64,000 bases of DNA from Blautia wexlerae (GTDB taxonomy: Bacteria; Bacillota; Clostridia; Lachnospirales; Lachnospiraceae). The stretch spans positions 1 to 64,000 of the forward strand of contig NZ_JAAIMY010000005.1 in assembly GCF_013300825.1 (NCBI RefSeq), read 5' to 3'. Numbering within the stretch: the stretch's first letter is position 1; each line of letters begins with the position of its first letter. This document shows positions 52,314-62,641 of this stretch, piece by piece. Position numbers and translations under genes: made by a program. The notes beneath the pieces are model-generated. The model was not told where the DNA came from, did not search any database, and worked only from the letters and a program-made list of their open reading frames with translations.

Positions 52314-53456
52314 ATGGAGAGAAGGAATATCACAGATTCTCCCATGGAAATCTATATCCACATTCCATTTTGCATAAAAAAATGTGATTACTGTGATTTC
52401 CTTTCCGGTCCGTCAGGTCCAAAGAAGCAGGCTGATTATGTAGAAGCTCTGCTTGAAGAAATCAATGCAGCAGAAGAAGGAAAAGGAAGGAGTGTATCCT
52501 CTGTATTTATTGGAGGGGGCACTCCTTCTGTTTTGGATGAGAGATTCATAGGAGATATTTTAAATCATATAAGACGAAAATTTCAGATTGCGGATCATGC
52601 TGAGATTACCATAGAAGTAAACCCGGGGACTGCAGACAGAAACAAACTGCAGGCATACAGAACATATGGAATCAATCGCCTGAGTATAGGCTTACAGTCA
52701 CCGGATGACAGGGAATTGAAAATTCTTGGAAGGATCCACAATTATGAGCAGTTTCTGGAGACCTACAGAAGTGCAAGAGATGCAGGGTTCGACAATATCA
52801 ATATTGATCTGATGAGTGCAATCCCGGATCAGACTTATGAAGGATGGATCCACAATCTTCGCACTGTTGCAGGACTGGAACCGGAACATATTTCCGCATA
52901 CAGCCTGATTATTGAGGAGGGCACACCTTTTGCATCGCGGACGCTGAGTTTGCCGGATGAAGATACGGAGTACAATATGTATGAGGCAACAGTACAGATT
53001 CTGAGAGAATATGGCTTTGAGCAGTATGAGATTTCCAATTACGCAAAGAAGGGCAGAGAATGCAGGCATAACGTGGGCTATTGGATCCGACAGGATTATC
53101 TGGGGTTTGGCCTGGGGGCTTCCTCCCTTTATGGAAAGGAACGTTTTGCCAATACACCGGATATGAAAAAATATCTGGAAAACAGCAGAATTCCGGAAAA
53201 AATAAGAGAAAAGGAGCCGCCCCTCACCAGAGAGGATGAGATGGCGGAGTTCATGTTCCTGGGACTTCGCATGACCAGAGGAATCTCAAAAGCTGAGTTT
53301 GAGCGGCAGTTTGGCAGTGAAATAGATGCAATATACGGGGATGTTCTGAGAAAATATAAGTCAATGGGACTGCTTTTGGAAGAAAATGGAAGGATTTTTC
53401 TGAGCAGAGAAGGAATCCATGTAAGCAATTCTGTTATGGCGGATTTTTTGCCGTAA
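52314..53456 (+). CDS. hemW: HemW-like radical-SAM heme chaperone
   Basis: A 380-residue radical-SAM protein. IHIPFCIKKCDYCDF holds the three cluster Cys, followed by FIGGGTPSVL, EVNPGT, NRLSIGLQS and a C-terminal HemN-like domain (YWIRQDYLGFGLGASS). The family was first called HemN-like, but the lepA-linked form is usually the heme chaperone HemW and not the coproporphyrinogen oxidase. AGGAGC precedes the ATG. Confidence 0.92.
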   Translation: MERRNITDSPMEIYIHIPFCIKKCDYCDFLSGPSGPKKQADYVEALLEEINAAEEGKGRSVSSVFIGGGTPSVLDERFIGDILNHIRRKFQIADHAEITIEVNPGTADRNKLQAYRTYGINRLSIGLQSPDDRELKILGRIHNYEQFLETYRSARDAGFDNINIDLMSAIPDQTYEGWIHNLRTVAGLEPEHISAYSLIIEEGTPFASRTLSLPDEDTEYNMYEATVQILREYGFEQYEISNYAKKGRECRHNVGYWIRQDYLGFGLGASSLYGKERFANTPDMKKYLENSRIPEKIREKEPPLTREDEMAEFMFLGLRMTRGISKAEFERQFGSEIDAIYGDVLRKYKSMGLLLEENGRIFLSREGIHVSNSVMADFLP

Positions 53457-53560
53457 ACGCCTTGACGAACAAATGTTCCTGTACTATACTGATGCCATGA
53501 GGATTGCGGAGCAGCGAAACTGTGCAACAATCCATGAATATCATAAAATACGACAAAGGT

Positions 53561-53588
53561 GTAACTGTCAAGGTAAGAAACAGTTATT
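53561..53588. repeat. GTAAC-type hairpin element E
   Basis: GTAACTGT and AACAGTTAT stand about 10 bp apart, 30 bp before uvrA. Confidence 0.35.
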
Positions 53589-53617
53589 ATTTATAAATGA
53601 GAAACAGGAGGCCCACA

Positions 53618-56458
53618 ATGGCAGCAGATACAACGAAGAAGCACTTTATCAGAATCAGAGGTGCTAATGTTAATAATCTTAAGAATTTAAGTGTGGATAT
53701 TCCCAGAGATAAGTTTGTGGTATTTACAGGACTGAGCGGCTCCGGTAAATCCTCGCTGGCTTTTGATACCATCTATGCAGAGGGACAGCGCCGTTATATG
53801 GAATCTCTCTCTTCTTATGCAAGACAGTTCCTGGGTCAGATGGAGAAGCCGGATGTGGAGAGTATTGAAGGTCTGCCGCCTGCCATTTCCATTGATCAGA
53901 AATCTACCAACCGCAATCCACGTTCCACAGTAGGAACAGTGACAGAAATCTATGATTATTTTCGACTTCTGTATGCCAGAGTGGGAATTCCCCATTGTCC
54001 GAAGTGCGGAAGAGAGATTAAGAAGCAGACAGTTGACCAGATGGTGGACAGTATCATGTCTTTTCCGGAGAGAACGAAGATCCAGCTTCTGGCTCCTGTT
54101 GTGCGGGGCCGCAAGGGAACTCATGCAAAGCTTCTGGAGCAGGCAAAGAGAAGCGGATATGTACGTGTGCAGATTGACGGAAACCTGTATGAACTTTCTG
54201 AGGAGATCAGTCTGGACAAGAATATCAAGCATAACATAGAGATTGTGGTAGACCGTCTGATCGTGAAGCCGGGGATTGAGAAGAGACTCTCAGATTCCGT
54301 TGAGACAGTTCTGGATCTGGCAGAGGGACTTCTGATGGTAGATACTATGGACGGAAATATCCACAATTTCAGCCAGAGCTTTTCCTGCCCTGACTGCGGT
54401 ATCAGTGTGGATGAGATTGAACCGAGAAGCTTTTCTTTCAATAATCCTTTTGGTGCCTGCCCGGATTGTCTGGGACTTGGGTATAAAATGGAATTTGATA
54501 TTGACCTGATGATCCCGGATAAATCTCTGAGTATCCTGGATGGTGCCATTGTGGTTACAGGATGGCAGTCCTGCACAAATGAGGGAAGCTTTTCCAGAGC
54601 AATCCTGGATGCCCTTGCCAGAGAATATGATTTCAGCCTGGCAACACCTTTTGAGGAGTATCCGGAGAAGATACAGGACATTCTGATCAATGGAACCAAT
54701 GGACATTCTGTAAAGGTTTACTATAAAGGACAGCGTGGGGAGGGTGTTTATGATGTGGCATTCCCCGGACTGATCCGAAATGTGGAGCAGCGTTACAAAG
54801 AGACGGGTTCTGATACCATGAAGCAGGAGTATGAATCCTTCATGCGCATTACTCCGTGCAAAACCTGTAAAGGTCAGAGATTAAAGAAAGAATCACTGGC
54901 TGTGACTGTGGCGGATAAGAATATTTATGAGATCACCAATCTTTCCATAGAGAGGCTGAAAGCATTTCTGGCAGATATGCAGCTTTCTGAGCAGCAGCAG
55001 CTTATTGGCCGGCAGATTCTGAAGGAAATCAGGGCAAGGGTAAGTTTCCTGTCAGATGTAGGACTGGATTATCTTTCATTGGGACGTGCGACAGGAACTC
55101 TTTCCGGCGGCGAGGCGCAGAGAATCCGTCTGGCTACCCAGATCGGTTCCGGACTGGTGGGAGTTGCCTATATTCTGGATGAACCAAGCATCGGACTGCA
55201 TCAGAGGGATAATGACAGACTGCTTAGTTCACTGATGAAGCTGCGTGATCTTGGAAACAGCCTGATCGTTGTAGAGCATGATGAAGATACCATGCGTGCT
55301 GCAGACTGTATTGTAGATATCGGACCCGGTGCAGGGGAGCATGGCGGACAACTGGTTGCCATGGGAACAGCAGAGGATCTGATGAAGAATGAGGATTCCA
55401 TTACAGGAGCTTATCTGAGCGGGAAATTAAAGATTCCGGTACCTTCGGAGAGACGGAAGCCAACTGGTTTTCTTACTATCAAGGGAGCGGCAGAGAATAA
55501 TCTCAAGAATATTGATGTGAAAATTCCCCTTGGGATCATGACCTGTATCACAGGAGTTTCCGGTTCCGGAAAGAGCTCTCTGATTAATGAGATTCTTTAT
55601 AAACGTCTGGCAAGAGACCTGAACCGGGCAAGAGTGATTCCGGGAAAACATAAGGATATTCTGGGAACAGACCAACTGGATAAGGTTATCAATATTGACC
55701 AGTCACCTATTGGCCGTACACCGCGTTCCAATCCTGCGACCTATACAGGGGTATTTGACCAGATCAGAGATCTTTTTGCAGCAACAGCAGATGCCAAGGC
55801 AAAAGGATATAAGAAAGGACGTTTCAGCTTTAATGTAAAGGGCGGAAGATGTGAGGCATGCAGCGGTGACGGTATTATCAAGATTGAGATGCATTTCCTT
55901 CCGGACGTATATGTACCATGTGAAGTCTGCAAAGGAAAAAGATATAACAGAGAAACTCTGGAAGTGAAATATAAGGATAAGAGCATTTACGATGTACTGA
56001 ACATGACTGTAGAAGAGGCACTGACCTTTTTTGAAAATGTTCCTTCCATTAAAAGAAAGATACAGACTCTTTATGATGTAGGACTTTCCTATATCCGGCT
56101 GGGACAGCCGTCCACAGAGCTTTCCGGAGGAGAGGCACAGAGGATCAAGCTTGCCACAGAGCTGAGTAAACGCAGCACAGGTAAGACAATCTACATTCTT
56201 GATGAGCCTACCACAGGTCTGCATTTTGCGGATGTGCATAAGCTGGTGGAGATTCTGAAACGATTATCAGAGGGCGGTAATACAGTAGTTGTGATCGAGC
56301 ATAATCTGGATGTGATTAAGACTGCAGATTATATCATTGATATCGGACCGGAGGGCGGAGATAAAGGCGGTACCGTAGTTGCCCTGGGAACTCCTGAGGA
56401 GGTGGCACAGTCACCGGTTTCCTATACCGGAAAATATGTAAAGAAATACCTGAAATAA
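53618..56458 (+). CDS. uvrA: Excinuclease ABC subunit A
   Basis: About 946 residues from the ATG at 53618, which has CAGGAGG upstream. UvrA finds DNA damage for nucleotide excision repair. Two ABC ATPase halves: Walker [13 protein letters not shown] and [10 protein letters not shown], signatures [12 protein letters not shown] and [12 protein letters not shown], and zinc fingers CPKCG, CPDCG/CPDC and CEACSGDGI. Complete and standard. Confidence 0.97.
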   Translation: MAADTTKKHFIRIRGANVNNLKNLSVDIPRDKFVVFTGLSGSGKSSLAFDTIYAEGQRRYMESLSSYARQFLGQMEKPDVESIEGLPPAISIDQKSTNRNPRSTVGTVTEIYDYFRLLYARVGIPHCPKCGREIKKQTVDQMVDSIMSFPERTKIQLLAPVVRGRKGTHAKLLEQAKRSGYVRVQIDGNLYELSEEISLDKNIKHNIEIVVDRLIVKPGIEKRLSDSVETVLDLAEGLLMVDTMDGNIHNFSQSFSCPDCGISVDEIEPRSFSFNNPFGACPDCLGLGYKMEFDIDLMIPDKSLSILDGAIVVTGWQSCTNEGSFSRAILDALAREYDFSLATPFEEYPEKIQDILINGTNGHSVKVYYKGQRGEGVYDVAFPGLIRNVEQRYKETGSDTMKQEYESFMRITPCKTCKGQRLKKESLAVTVADKNIYEITNLSIERLKAFLADMQLSEQQQLIGRQILKEIRARVSFLSDVGLDYLSLGRATGTLSGGEAQRIRLATQIGSGLVGVAYILDEPSIGLHQRDNDRLLSSLMKLRDLGNSLIVVEHDEDTMRAADCIVDIGPGAGEHGGQLVAMGTAEDLMKNEDSITGAYLSGKLKIPVPSERRKPTGFLTIKGAAENNLKNIDVKIPLGIMTCITGVSGSGKSSLINEILYKRLARDLNRARVIPGKHKDILGTDQLDKVINIDQSPIGRTPRSNPATYTGVFDQIRDLFAATADAKAKGYKKGRFSFNVKGGRCEACSGDGIIKIEMHFLPDVYVPCEVCKGKRYNRETLEVKYKDKSIYDVLNMTVEEALTFFENVPSIKRKIQTLYDVGLSYIRLGQPSTELSGGEAQRIKLATELSKRSTGKTIYILDEPTTGLHFADVHKLVEILKRLSEGGNTVVVIEHNLDVIKTADYIIDIGPEGGDKGGTVVALGTPEEVAQSPVSYTGKYVKKYLK

Positions 56459-56711
56459 TTTTGAAATCATATTGCAGGACTTTCTTTTTAAATGGAAGTT
56501 GTATATAATAGAAGAGATTATTTATAGCAGTCCTCGTAAATAATGTATCCTGATCCGGCTTATCATGGTGTGAAGCCCTGTTGGACCGTTTTGGTTGCAT
56601 TGTTTTATGGAGTTGTTATAAACAAACCGGATAAGTCCTCTGTAAAGGCTGTAAAAAATAATGATCAGTTGAAGAGGATTAAGAGAACGCAAAAACAGAA
56701 AGGGGATTTCC

Positions 56712-57701
56712 ATGCCGGCAAGTGATATTGGAATTGACCTGGGAACCAGGAACAGTCTGGCTTATTCTACGGGAAAGGGGCTTGTATTAAATGAGCCTTC
56801 CATTGTAGTTTATGATAAAAATACAGAGAAGATACGTGCGATTGGTGAAGAAGCCCGCCTGATGGAGGGGCGCATTACTTCAGATATGGAGGTCATCCGT
56901 CCTATCAGACAGGGTGTGATCGTTGATTATACAGTTACAGAGAAGATGCTGAAATATTTTATATCCAGAGCAATAGGAAGAAGAGCTTTCCGCAAGCCCA
57001 GGATCAGTATCTGTGTTCCAAGCGGAATTACAGAGATTGAAAGAAAAGCAGTGGAGGAAGCAACCTATCAGGCAGGTGCCAGAGATGTCTATATGGTAGA
57101 GGAGCCTATAGCTGCGGCAATCGGAGCCGGGGTGGATGTGACCAAGCCCTTTGGAAATCTGGTTGTGGATATTGGAGCCGGAACTTCGGATGTTGCTGTT
57201 ATTTCCCTTGCAGGGGTTGTGGTTTCTGCGTCAGTGAAGGTTGCAGGGGACAACTTTAATCAGGCTATACTGAATTATGTGAGAAAGAACCATGGACTTT
57301 TTATCGGAGAAGACATGGCAGAGAAGATTAAAATACAGATCGGAACAGCTATTGAGGAGTCAAATCCAAGAACAATGGAAGTCAGGGGGAGAAACGTGAT
57401 CACCGGTCTGCCGAAGACAGTAACACTTACTTCTGAAGAGATTCGCATGGCATTAAAGGATGCTACAAGTCAGATTGTGGAGACTGTCCATGGAGTTCTG
57501 GAAAAGACACCGCCGGAACTGGCTGCGGATATTGTAGACAGAGGAATCGTACTTACAGGCGGAGGTGCCCTTCTTCATGGGATAGATACGCTGATTGAGC
57601 AGAGAACAGGAGTAAGCACACTGACTGTGCAGGATGCAATGAGTGTGGTAGCAGTGGGAACCGGTAAGTATGCAGAGGTAATGGCACGTTTTGACGGATA
57701 A
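56712..57701 (+). CDS. mreB: MreB-family rod-shape protein
   Basis: A 329-residue actin-like protein that guides wall synthesis. Phosphate-1 motif DIGIDLGTRNS, VPSGITEIERKAV, EEPIAAAIGAG, phosphate-2 DIGAGTSD and adenosine motif LTGGGALLHG. MreC and MreD genes do not follow, so this may be an Mbl/MreBH-type paralogue. GAAAGGGGA precedes the ATG. A TATAAT at 56504-56509 with a weak -35 may start its transcript. Confidence 0.92.
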   Translation: MPASDIGIDLGTRNSLAYSTGKGLVLNEPSIVVYDKNTEKIRAIGEEARLMEGRITSDMEVIRPIRQGVIVDYTVTEKMLKYFISRAIGRRAFRKPRISICVPSGITEIERKAVEEATYQAGARDVYMVEEPIAAAIGAGVDVTKPFGNLVVDIGAGTSDVAVISLAGVVVSASVKVAGDNFNQAILNYVRKNHGLFIGEDMAEKIKIQIGTAIEESNPRTMEVRGRNVITGLPKTVTLTSEEIRMALKDATSQIVETVHGVLEKTPPELAADIVDRGIVLTGGGALLHGIDTLIEQRTGVSTLTVQDAMSVVAVGTGKYAEVMARFDG

Positions 57702-57708
57702 AGCAGGA

Positions 57709-57734
57709 GGTACTGTATAGCGCAGTGCCTTTTT
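57709..57734 (+). terminator. Terminator after mreB
   Basis: GGTACTG (57709-57715) pairs with CAGTGCC (57723-57729), followed by TTTTT. Confidence 0.75.
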
Positions 57735-57806
57735 GTGTTATTCAGTTGAAATTCACGTTATTCTTTGAAAGTGCTATAGAGGAAGCTGGAGGTGTAAGAA
57801 AAGCAC

Positions 57807-60071
57807 ATGAGCGAAACTGTTACAGGATACATAGATCATGTTATTTTCAGAAATGAAGATAACGGATATACAGTTATGGTACTGAAAGGTACGAAAAAAG
57901 AAGAAGAGTTAACCTGCGTGGGAAGTTTCCCGGCGGTCACACAGGGGGCGTCTATTGAAGCAACCGGAGTATATACTCATCATCCGGTGTATGGAAAACA
58001 GTTTCAGATCAGTTCCTTTACAGAGAAGATGCCGGAGGATACTTATGGAATAGAACGCTATCTGGGTTCCGGTGCTATTAAAGGAATTGGTGCTGCACTG
58101 GCTTCCAGGATCGTGAGGAGATTCGGGGATGATACTCTTCGGATCGTAGAAGAAGAGCCTGAACGGCTTGCTGAGGTAAAAGGAATCAGCGAGAAAAAAG
58201 CCCGGGAGATTGCAGAACAGGTAAGTGAGAAGGCGGATATGCGCAAGGCTATGATCTTTCTGCAGAAATATGGGATTTCCCTGAACCTGGGCGCAAAGAT
58301 TTATCAGAAATATAAGGAATCTGTCTATACGATCCTTCAGGAGAATCCTTATAGACTTGCGGAAGATATTTCCGGTGTGGGATTTAAGATTGCTGATGAG
58401 ATTGCTGCCAGAGTCGGTATTCACGCAGACTCAGATTACAGAATCCGCAGCGGAATGCTGTATACTCTTCTGCAGGCTTCGGGAGAAGGACATACTTATC
58501 TTCCGAGGGAACAGTTATTTACAAGATGTGCCAGACTTCTGGGAGTGGATGAATCCTATATGGAGAAACACCTTATGGATATGGTTATTGACAGGAAGCT
58601 GGTGCTGAAAGAAAAAAGCGGAGAAACTATCGTTTATCCGGCACAGTATTATTATCTGGAACTGAACACTGCCAGGATGCTTAATGAACTGAATATTGTG
58701 TGTCCTGAGGATAAAGAGCTTGTCAGGCACAGAATTGAGCTGATCGAGAAAGAGACAGGAACTGTTCTGGATGAAATGCAGAAGAGAGCAATCACTGAAG
58801 CAGCGGATCATGGACTCTTTATTCTTACAGGAGGCCCCGGTACAGGTAAAACGACAACGATCAATGCGATCATCCGCTTTTTTGAGGGAGAAAGTGCAGA
58901 GATTCGGCTGGCTGCACCTACCGGACGTGCTGCAAAGAGAATGACAGAGACTACCGGATATGAGGCGCAGACAATTCACCGTCTGCTGGAACTGAAAGGA
59001 ATGCCTGAGGAAGAGAGGGACGGGCATTCAGCTAAATTTGAGAGAAATGCGCAGAATCCTCTGGAGGCAGATGTAATTATCATCGATGAAATGTCTATGG
59101 TGGATATCCATCTGATGCATTCTCTTCTTCTTGCCGTGACAGCAGGAACCAGACTGATCCTTGTGGGGGATGAGAATCAGCTTCCAAGTGTAGGTCCTGG
59201 CAATGTGCTGAGAGATATTATCCGAAGCGGATGTTTCCCGGTAGTGGAACTGACTAAGATATTCAGACAGGCATCAGAGAGTGATATTGTTGTAAATGCC
59301 CATAAGATAAATAAAGGAGAACAGGTACAGATCAATAATAAGAGCCGGGATTTCTTTTTTCTGAAGAGATATGATGCAGATATCATTATAAGAGTAGTGA
59401 TTGCACTGATCCAGGAGAAACTGCCGCGTTATGTAGATGCGAAACCCTTTGAGATACAGGTATTGACGCCTATGAGAAAGGGGCTTCTGGGAGTAGAGCG
59501 GCTGAATCAGATCCTGCAGAGATATCTGAATCCGCCGGAAGACGGGAAATCCGAGAGGGCGGTTGGAGACCGGCTGTTCCGCACAGGGGACAAGGTCATG
59601 CAGATCAGAAATAATTATCAGATGGAATGGGAAATCCGGGGACGATATGGGGTTGTCATTGAGAAAGGCGTGGGAGTATTTAACGGAGACACCGGAATCC
59701 TCAGGGAAATCAATGAATTTGCTGAGACAGCAGAAGTGGAATTTGAGGATGGACGTTTTGCAATGTACTCGTTCAAACAGCTGGAGGAACTGGAACTTGC
59801 ATATGCTATTACAATCCACAAGTCTCAGGGATCTGAGTATCCGGCAGTCATACTTCCATTGCTTTCCGGACCACAGATGCTTTTAAACAGGAACCTTCTT
59901 TATACCGCAGTTACCAGAGCAAGAAAATGTGTGACGGTTGTGGGAAACGAGGAGACCTTTGCAGAGATGATACGCAATGAAAAACAGCAGAAGAGATACA
60001 GTGCACTGGATGAACGGATCAGAGAACTGAGTGAGACTACAGGGGATAATAATACAGATGGTGAAGAATGA
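57807..60071 (+). CDS. recD2: RecD2 DNA helicase
   Basis: A 754-residue helicase of superfamily 1B. An N-terminal OB-like domain and helix-hairpin-helix region (GIGAALASRIVRRFG, VKGISEKKARE) precede the helicase core: LTGGPGTGKTTTINA, IIDEMSMVD, LVGDENQLPSVGPG and the C-terminal AITIHKSQGSEYP and LYTAVTRARK. It acts in DNA repair without RecB or RecC. Good site GGAGGTG before the ATG. Confidence 0.94.
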   Translation: MSETVTGYIDHVIFRNEDNGYTVMVLKGTKKEEELTCVGSFPAVTQGASIEATGVYTHHPVYGKQFQISSFTEKMPEDTYGIERYLGSGAIKGIGAALASRIVRRFGDDTLRIVEEEPERLAEVKGISEKKAREIAEQVSEKADMRKAMIFLQKYGISLNLGAKIYQKYKESVYTILQENPYRLAEDISGVGFKIADEIAARVGIHADSDYRIRSGMLYTLLQASGEGHTYLPREQLFTRCARLLGVDESYMEKHLMDMVIDRKLVLKEKSGETIVYPAQYYYLELNTARMLNELNIVCPEDKELVRHRIELIEKETGTVLDEMQKRAITEAADHGLFILTGGPGTGKTTTINAIIRFFEGESAEIRLAAPTGRAAKRMTETTGYEAQTIHRLLELKGMPEEERDGHSAKFERNAQNPLEADVIIIDEMSMVDIHLMHSLLLAVTAGTRLILVGDENQLPSVGPGNVLRDIIRSGCFPVVELTKIFRQASESDIVVNAHKINKGEQVQINNKSRDFFFLKRYDADIIIRVVIALIQEKLPRYVDAKPFEIQVLTPMRKGLLGVERLNQILQRYLNPPEDGKSERAVGDRLFRTGDKVMQIRNNYQMEWEIRGRYGVVIEKGVGVFNGDTGILREINEFAETAEVEFEDGRFAMYSFKQLEELELAYAITIHKSQGSEYPAVILPLLSGPQMLLNRNLLYTAVTRARKCVTVVGNEETFAEMIRNEKQQKRYSALDERIRELSETTGDNNTDGEE

Positions 60072-60189
60072 TATTGCAGACTGTTATCTATGACTGAATA
60101 ATAACAAAAAAATTTATTCCGATAATATGAGAAAAACAGAAATACAGAGGATAGCAAAACAGAGAGTAAAATAGTGAAAGGAAATGAAA

Positions 60190-60894
60190 ATGAAACGGCT
60201 CCTGAATATAGTTGCGGATATTTTTTATCCGAGATGCTGTCCGGTCTGTCAGAAGATTCTGAAGGATCAGAGAAGGATGATCTGTCCGGAATGTGAGAAA
60301 GCACTTCGTCCAATTGGTCATCCCAGATGTTACAAATGTGGAAAGCCCATAGAAACAGGAGAATACTGCAGGGACTGTCAGAAGCACAGACATGTGTACG
60401 AACAGGGAAGAGGTATTTTTGTCTATGATGGAATCATGAGAAGATCTGTTACCAGATATAAGTATTATGGATGCAGAGAATATGGTGACTTTTATGCCAG
60501 AGCAATGTACAGATATGCGCAGAAAGAACTGCGGGAATGGAACCCGGATCTGATCGTGCCTGTGCCTGTACACAGATCAAAGGAGAGGATGAGAGGGTTT
60601 AACCAGGCTGCGTATCTTGCAGAGAAGCTCAGTTGTTATACAGGGATCATGACTGATACGAATCTGGTGAGAAAGGTTATAAAGACAAAATCTCAGAAGA
60701 AATTAAATGCTTTACAGAGGCGAAAGAATCTGGAGAAGGCTTTTGCAGTGTCAGAAGATGTCAGAGGTAAGGATATTCTGGTGATCGATGATGTTTATAC
60801 AACAGGAAGCACCATAGATGCCATGGCCTTCTGTCTGAAGAAAAAAGGCGCGGAAAATGTTTATTTTCTTACAGTCTGTATAGGAAGGACATGA
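60190..60894 (+). CDS. comF: ComF-family phosphoribosyltransferase-like protein
   Basis: About 234 residues from ATG 60190 (AAAGGA 7 bp upstream). ATG 60184 would be too close. An N-terminal zinc finger set (CCPVC, CPEC, CYKCGKP, CRDC) and a phosphoribosyltransferase fold with VPVPVHRSKERMRGFNQA and the PRPP loop VIDDVYTTGST. ComF helps process incoming single-stranded DNA in natural competence. It complements comEA and comEC in this window. Confidence 0.92.
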   Translation: MKRLLNIVADIFYPRCCPVCQKILKDQRRMICPECEKALRPIGHPRCYKCGKPIETGEYCRDCQKHRHVYEQGRGIFVYDGIMRRSVTRYKYYGCREYGDFYARAMYRYAQKELREWNPDLIVPVPVHRSKERMRGFNQAAYLAEKLSCYTGIMTDTNLVRKVIKTKSQKKLNALQRRKNLEKAFAVSEDVRGKDILVIDDVYTTGSTIDAMAFCLKKKGAENVYFLTVCIGRT

Positions 60895-60904
60895 GAAAAA
60901 ATAC

Positions 60905-60933
60905 TTTCCATAAATAATGATATATGTTACAAT
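60905..60933 (+). promoter_or_regulatory. Probable promoter of the membrane-protein/cdaA unit
   Basis: TTTCCA (60905-60910), 17 bp, TACAAT (60928-60933), in the 151-bp gap after comF. Confidence 0.5.
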
Positions 60934-61045
60934 TAATATGTATGATTATATCATGATATTGAGGACGGAAACAGGATGTATCTGTACAATAGTCCACGGA
61001 TATCAACTTATGACGAAAGGAAAAGCATACAGTAAGGAGTAGTTT

Positions 61046-61480
61046 ATGTTAAATGAAGAAAAGATAAAGATCATGAACAGACTTGCCATGTATGAACAGG
61101 GGGAAGGAAAGAAATATCTTCCGGTCAGCAGGTATTACAGAAGTGACTATATCGGACTTGCGATGATCAAGAACTTTTTTCTTGTGACGATCAGCTATTG
61201 TCTGGTTCTGGCTGGTATAGCTGTGTATTTTGGCGAATATCTGATAGATAATATTCATAAGATGAACCTTGTTTCAATTGGAATAGAAGCGGTTGTGGGC
61301 TATGTGATAGTTCTGGTACTTTTTTCGGTGCTGACATATATCCAATACACAATTAAGTACCGTAAAGCGAAGAAGAGTGTAAAGAATTACTATGAGGAAC
61401 TTACGCAGTTAAATAAAATATACAGCCGTGAAGAGAAAAAATCTTCAGCAAGAGGAGTTTCAGGAGGATATAAAAAATGA
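61046..61480 (+). CDS. Two-span membrane protein of unknown function
   Basis: A 144-residue protein with membrane segments at about 44-65 and 76-102 and charged ends (KYRKAKKSVKNYYEEL after the second). No family recognised. TAAGGAG precedes the ATG. Its stop overlaps the next start (ATGA), so the two proteins are probably made in equal amounts and may bind one another. Confidence 0.6.
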   Translation: MLNEEKIKIMNRLAMYEQGEGKKYLPVSRYYRSDYIGLAMIKNFFLVTISYCLVLAGIAVYFGEYLIDNIHKMNLVSIGIEAVVGYVIVLVLFSVLTYIQYTIKYRKAKKSVKNYYEELTQLNKIYSREEKKSSARGVSGGYKK

Positions 61481-62574
61481 CAGCATTACTCGAATTAAAA
61501 CAGAAAATAAAAAACCTGTATGGTCAGTATGAAATTTATATCCTGCCGTTTTTGCGTTTTGTTCTGGCGTTGGTATATTTTCTGTGGATCAATGCAAATA
61601 TGGGCTATATGACACAGCTTAATAATATATTTATTGTGCTTATTCTGGCTCTGATCTGTTCTATACTGCCTTCCGGCGTAATGATTTTTGTCGGATTTGT
61701 GCTTATGATCGCACATAGTTATGCAGTCGGGATTGAGGTTGCGGGATTTATGCTTGTGCTGATCCTGTTTATGACAATTTTATTTCTGAGATTCAGTGCG
61801 GGAAATAATCTGGTTCTGGTATTTACGCCGCTTTCATTTGGATTCAGTGTCCCGGCACTTCTTCCTGTTGGCAGTGGACTTCTGTGCAGTGCATCATCTG
61901 CACTTCCGGCAGGCTGCGGCGTTATTCTTTATTATTTTATCAGGTTTATACGTGTGCAGCACAAATTGCTGGAGAATTCAGATGTTATTATGGCTGATAA
62001 ACTGAAGCTTCTGGCAGATGGAATCGTTCAGAACTGGGGCATGTGGATCACAGTGATTGCCTTTATTGTAGTTATTTTACTTGTAAATCTTATCCGTACC
62101 CGTTCCTTTGATTATGCATGGAGAATTGCCATTGTCGCAGGTGGGGTAGTATATGTGCTGGTAATTCTGGCTGGTGGATTTTATTTCGGACTTAATATTA
62201 ATGTAATTGCACAGATTATTTATACTGTGATTTCCGTTGTGATAGGGTTATTGCTGGAATTTTTCGTATTCGGTGGAGACTACAGTCGTACTGAACGGCT
62301 GGAATACGAGGATGATGAATATTATTATTATGTTAAGGCAGTACCGAAGGCATCAGTTGCCACTTCGGAGAGAAGTATTAAGAAGATCAACGGAGATACG
62401 GAAGCGGCTGATAGGCCTGCACCGGAGAAAGTTGTTTCTTATGCAAATCCTATTTTCCACGGTGATGAAGATGAGGTACAGATACCGGAAGAGGCAGCAC
62501 CTGTAGAAAGAAATTCTGATATGAATGATGTCGATTTCGAGAAGAAACTGGAAGAATCATTAAAGAATCTGTAA
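61477..62574 (+). CDS. Multi-span membrane protein of unknown function
   Basis: A 365-residue protein with about eight or nine hydrophobic segments in residues 22-270 and a cytoplasmic tail of about 95 residues rich in acidic and Tyr residues (YEDDEYYYYVK). No transporter signature was recognised. AGGAGGA lies before the ATG. Its position directly before cdaA and cdaR suggests a link to cyclic di-AMP or wall control, but only from context. Confidence 0.6.
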   Translation: MTALLELKQKIKNLYGQYEIYILPFLRFVLALVYFLWINANMGYMTQLNNIFIVLILALICSILPSGVMIFVGFVLMIAHSYAVGIEVAGFMLVLILFMTILFLRFSAGNNLVLVFTPLSFGFSVPALLPVGSGLLCSASSALPAGCGVILYYFIRFIRVQHKLLENSDVIMADKLKLLADGIVQNWGMWITVIAFIVVILLVNLIRTRSFDYAWRIAIVAGGVVYVLVILAGGFYFGLNINVIAQIIYTVISVVIGLLLEFFVFGGDYSRTERLEYEDDEYYYYVKAVPKASVATSERSIKKINGDTEAADRPAPEKVVSYANPIFHGDEDEVQIPEEAAPVERNSDMNDVDFEKKLEESLKNL

Positions 62575-62641
62575 AAAAGGATCTGTTTATTCAAACACGC
62601 TCCAGATCAATTTCATAAAATAATAAAGGAAGGAGAACAGT

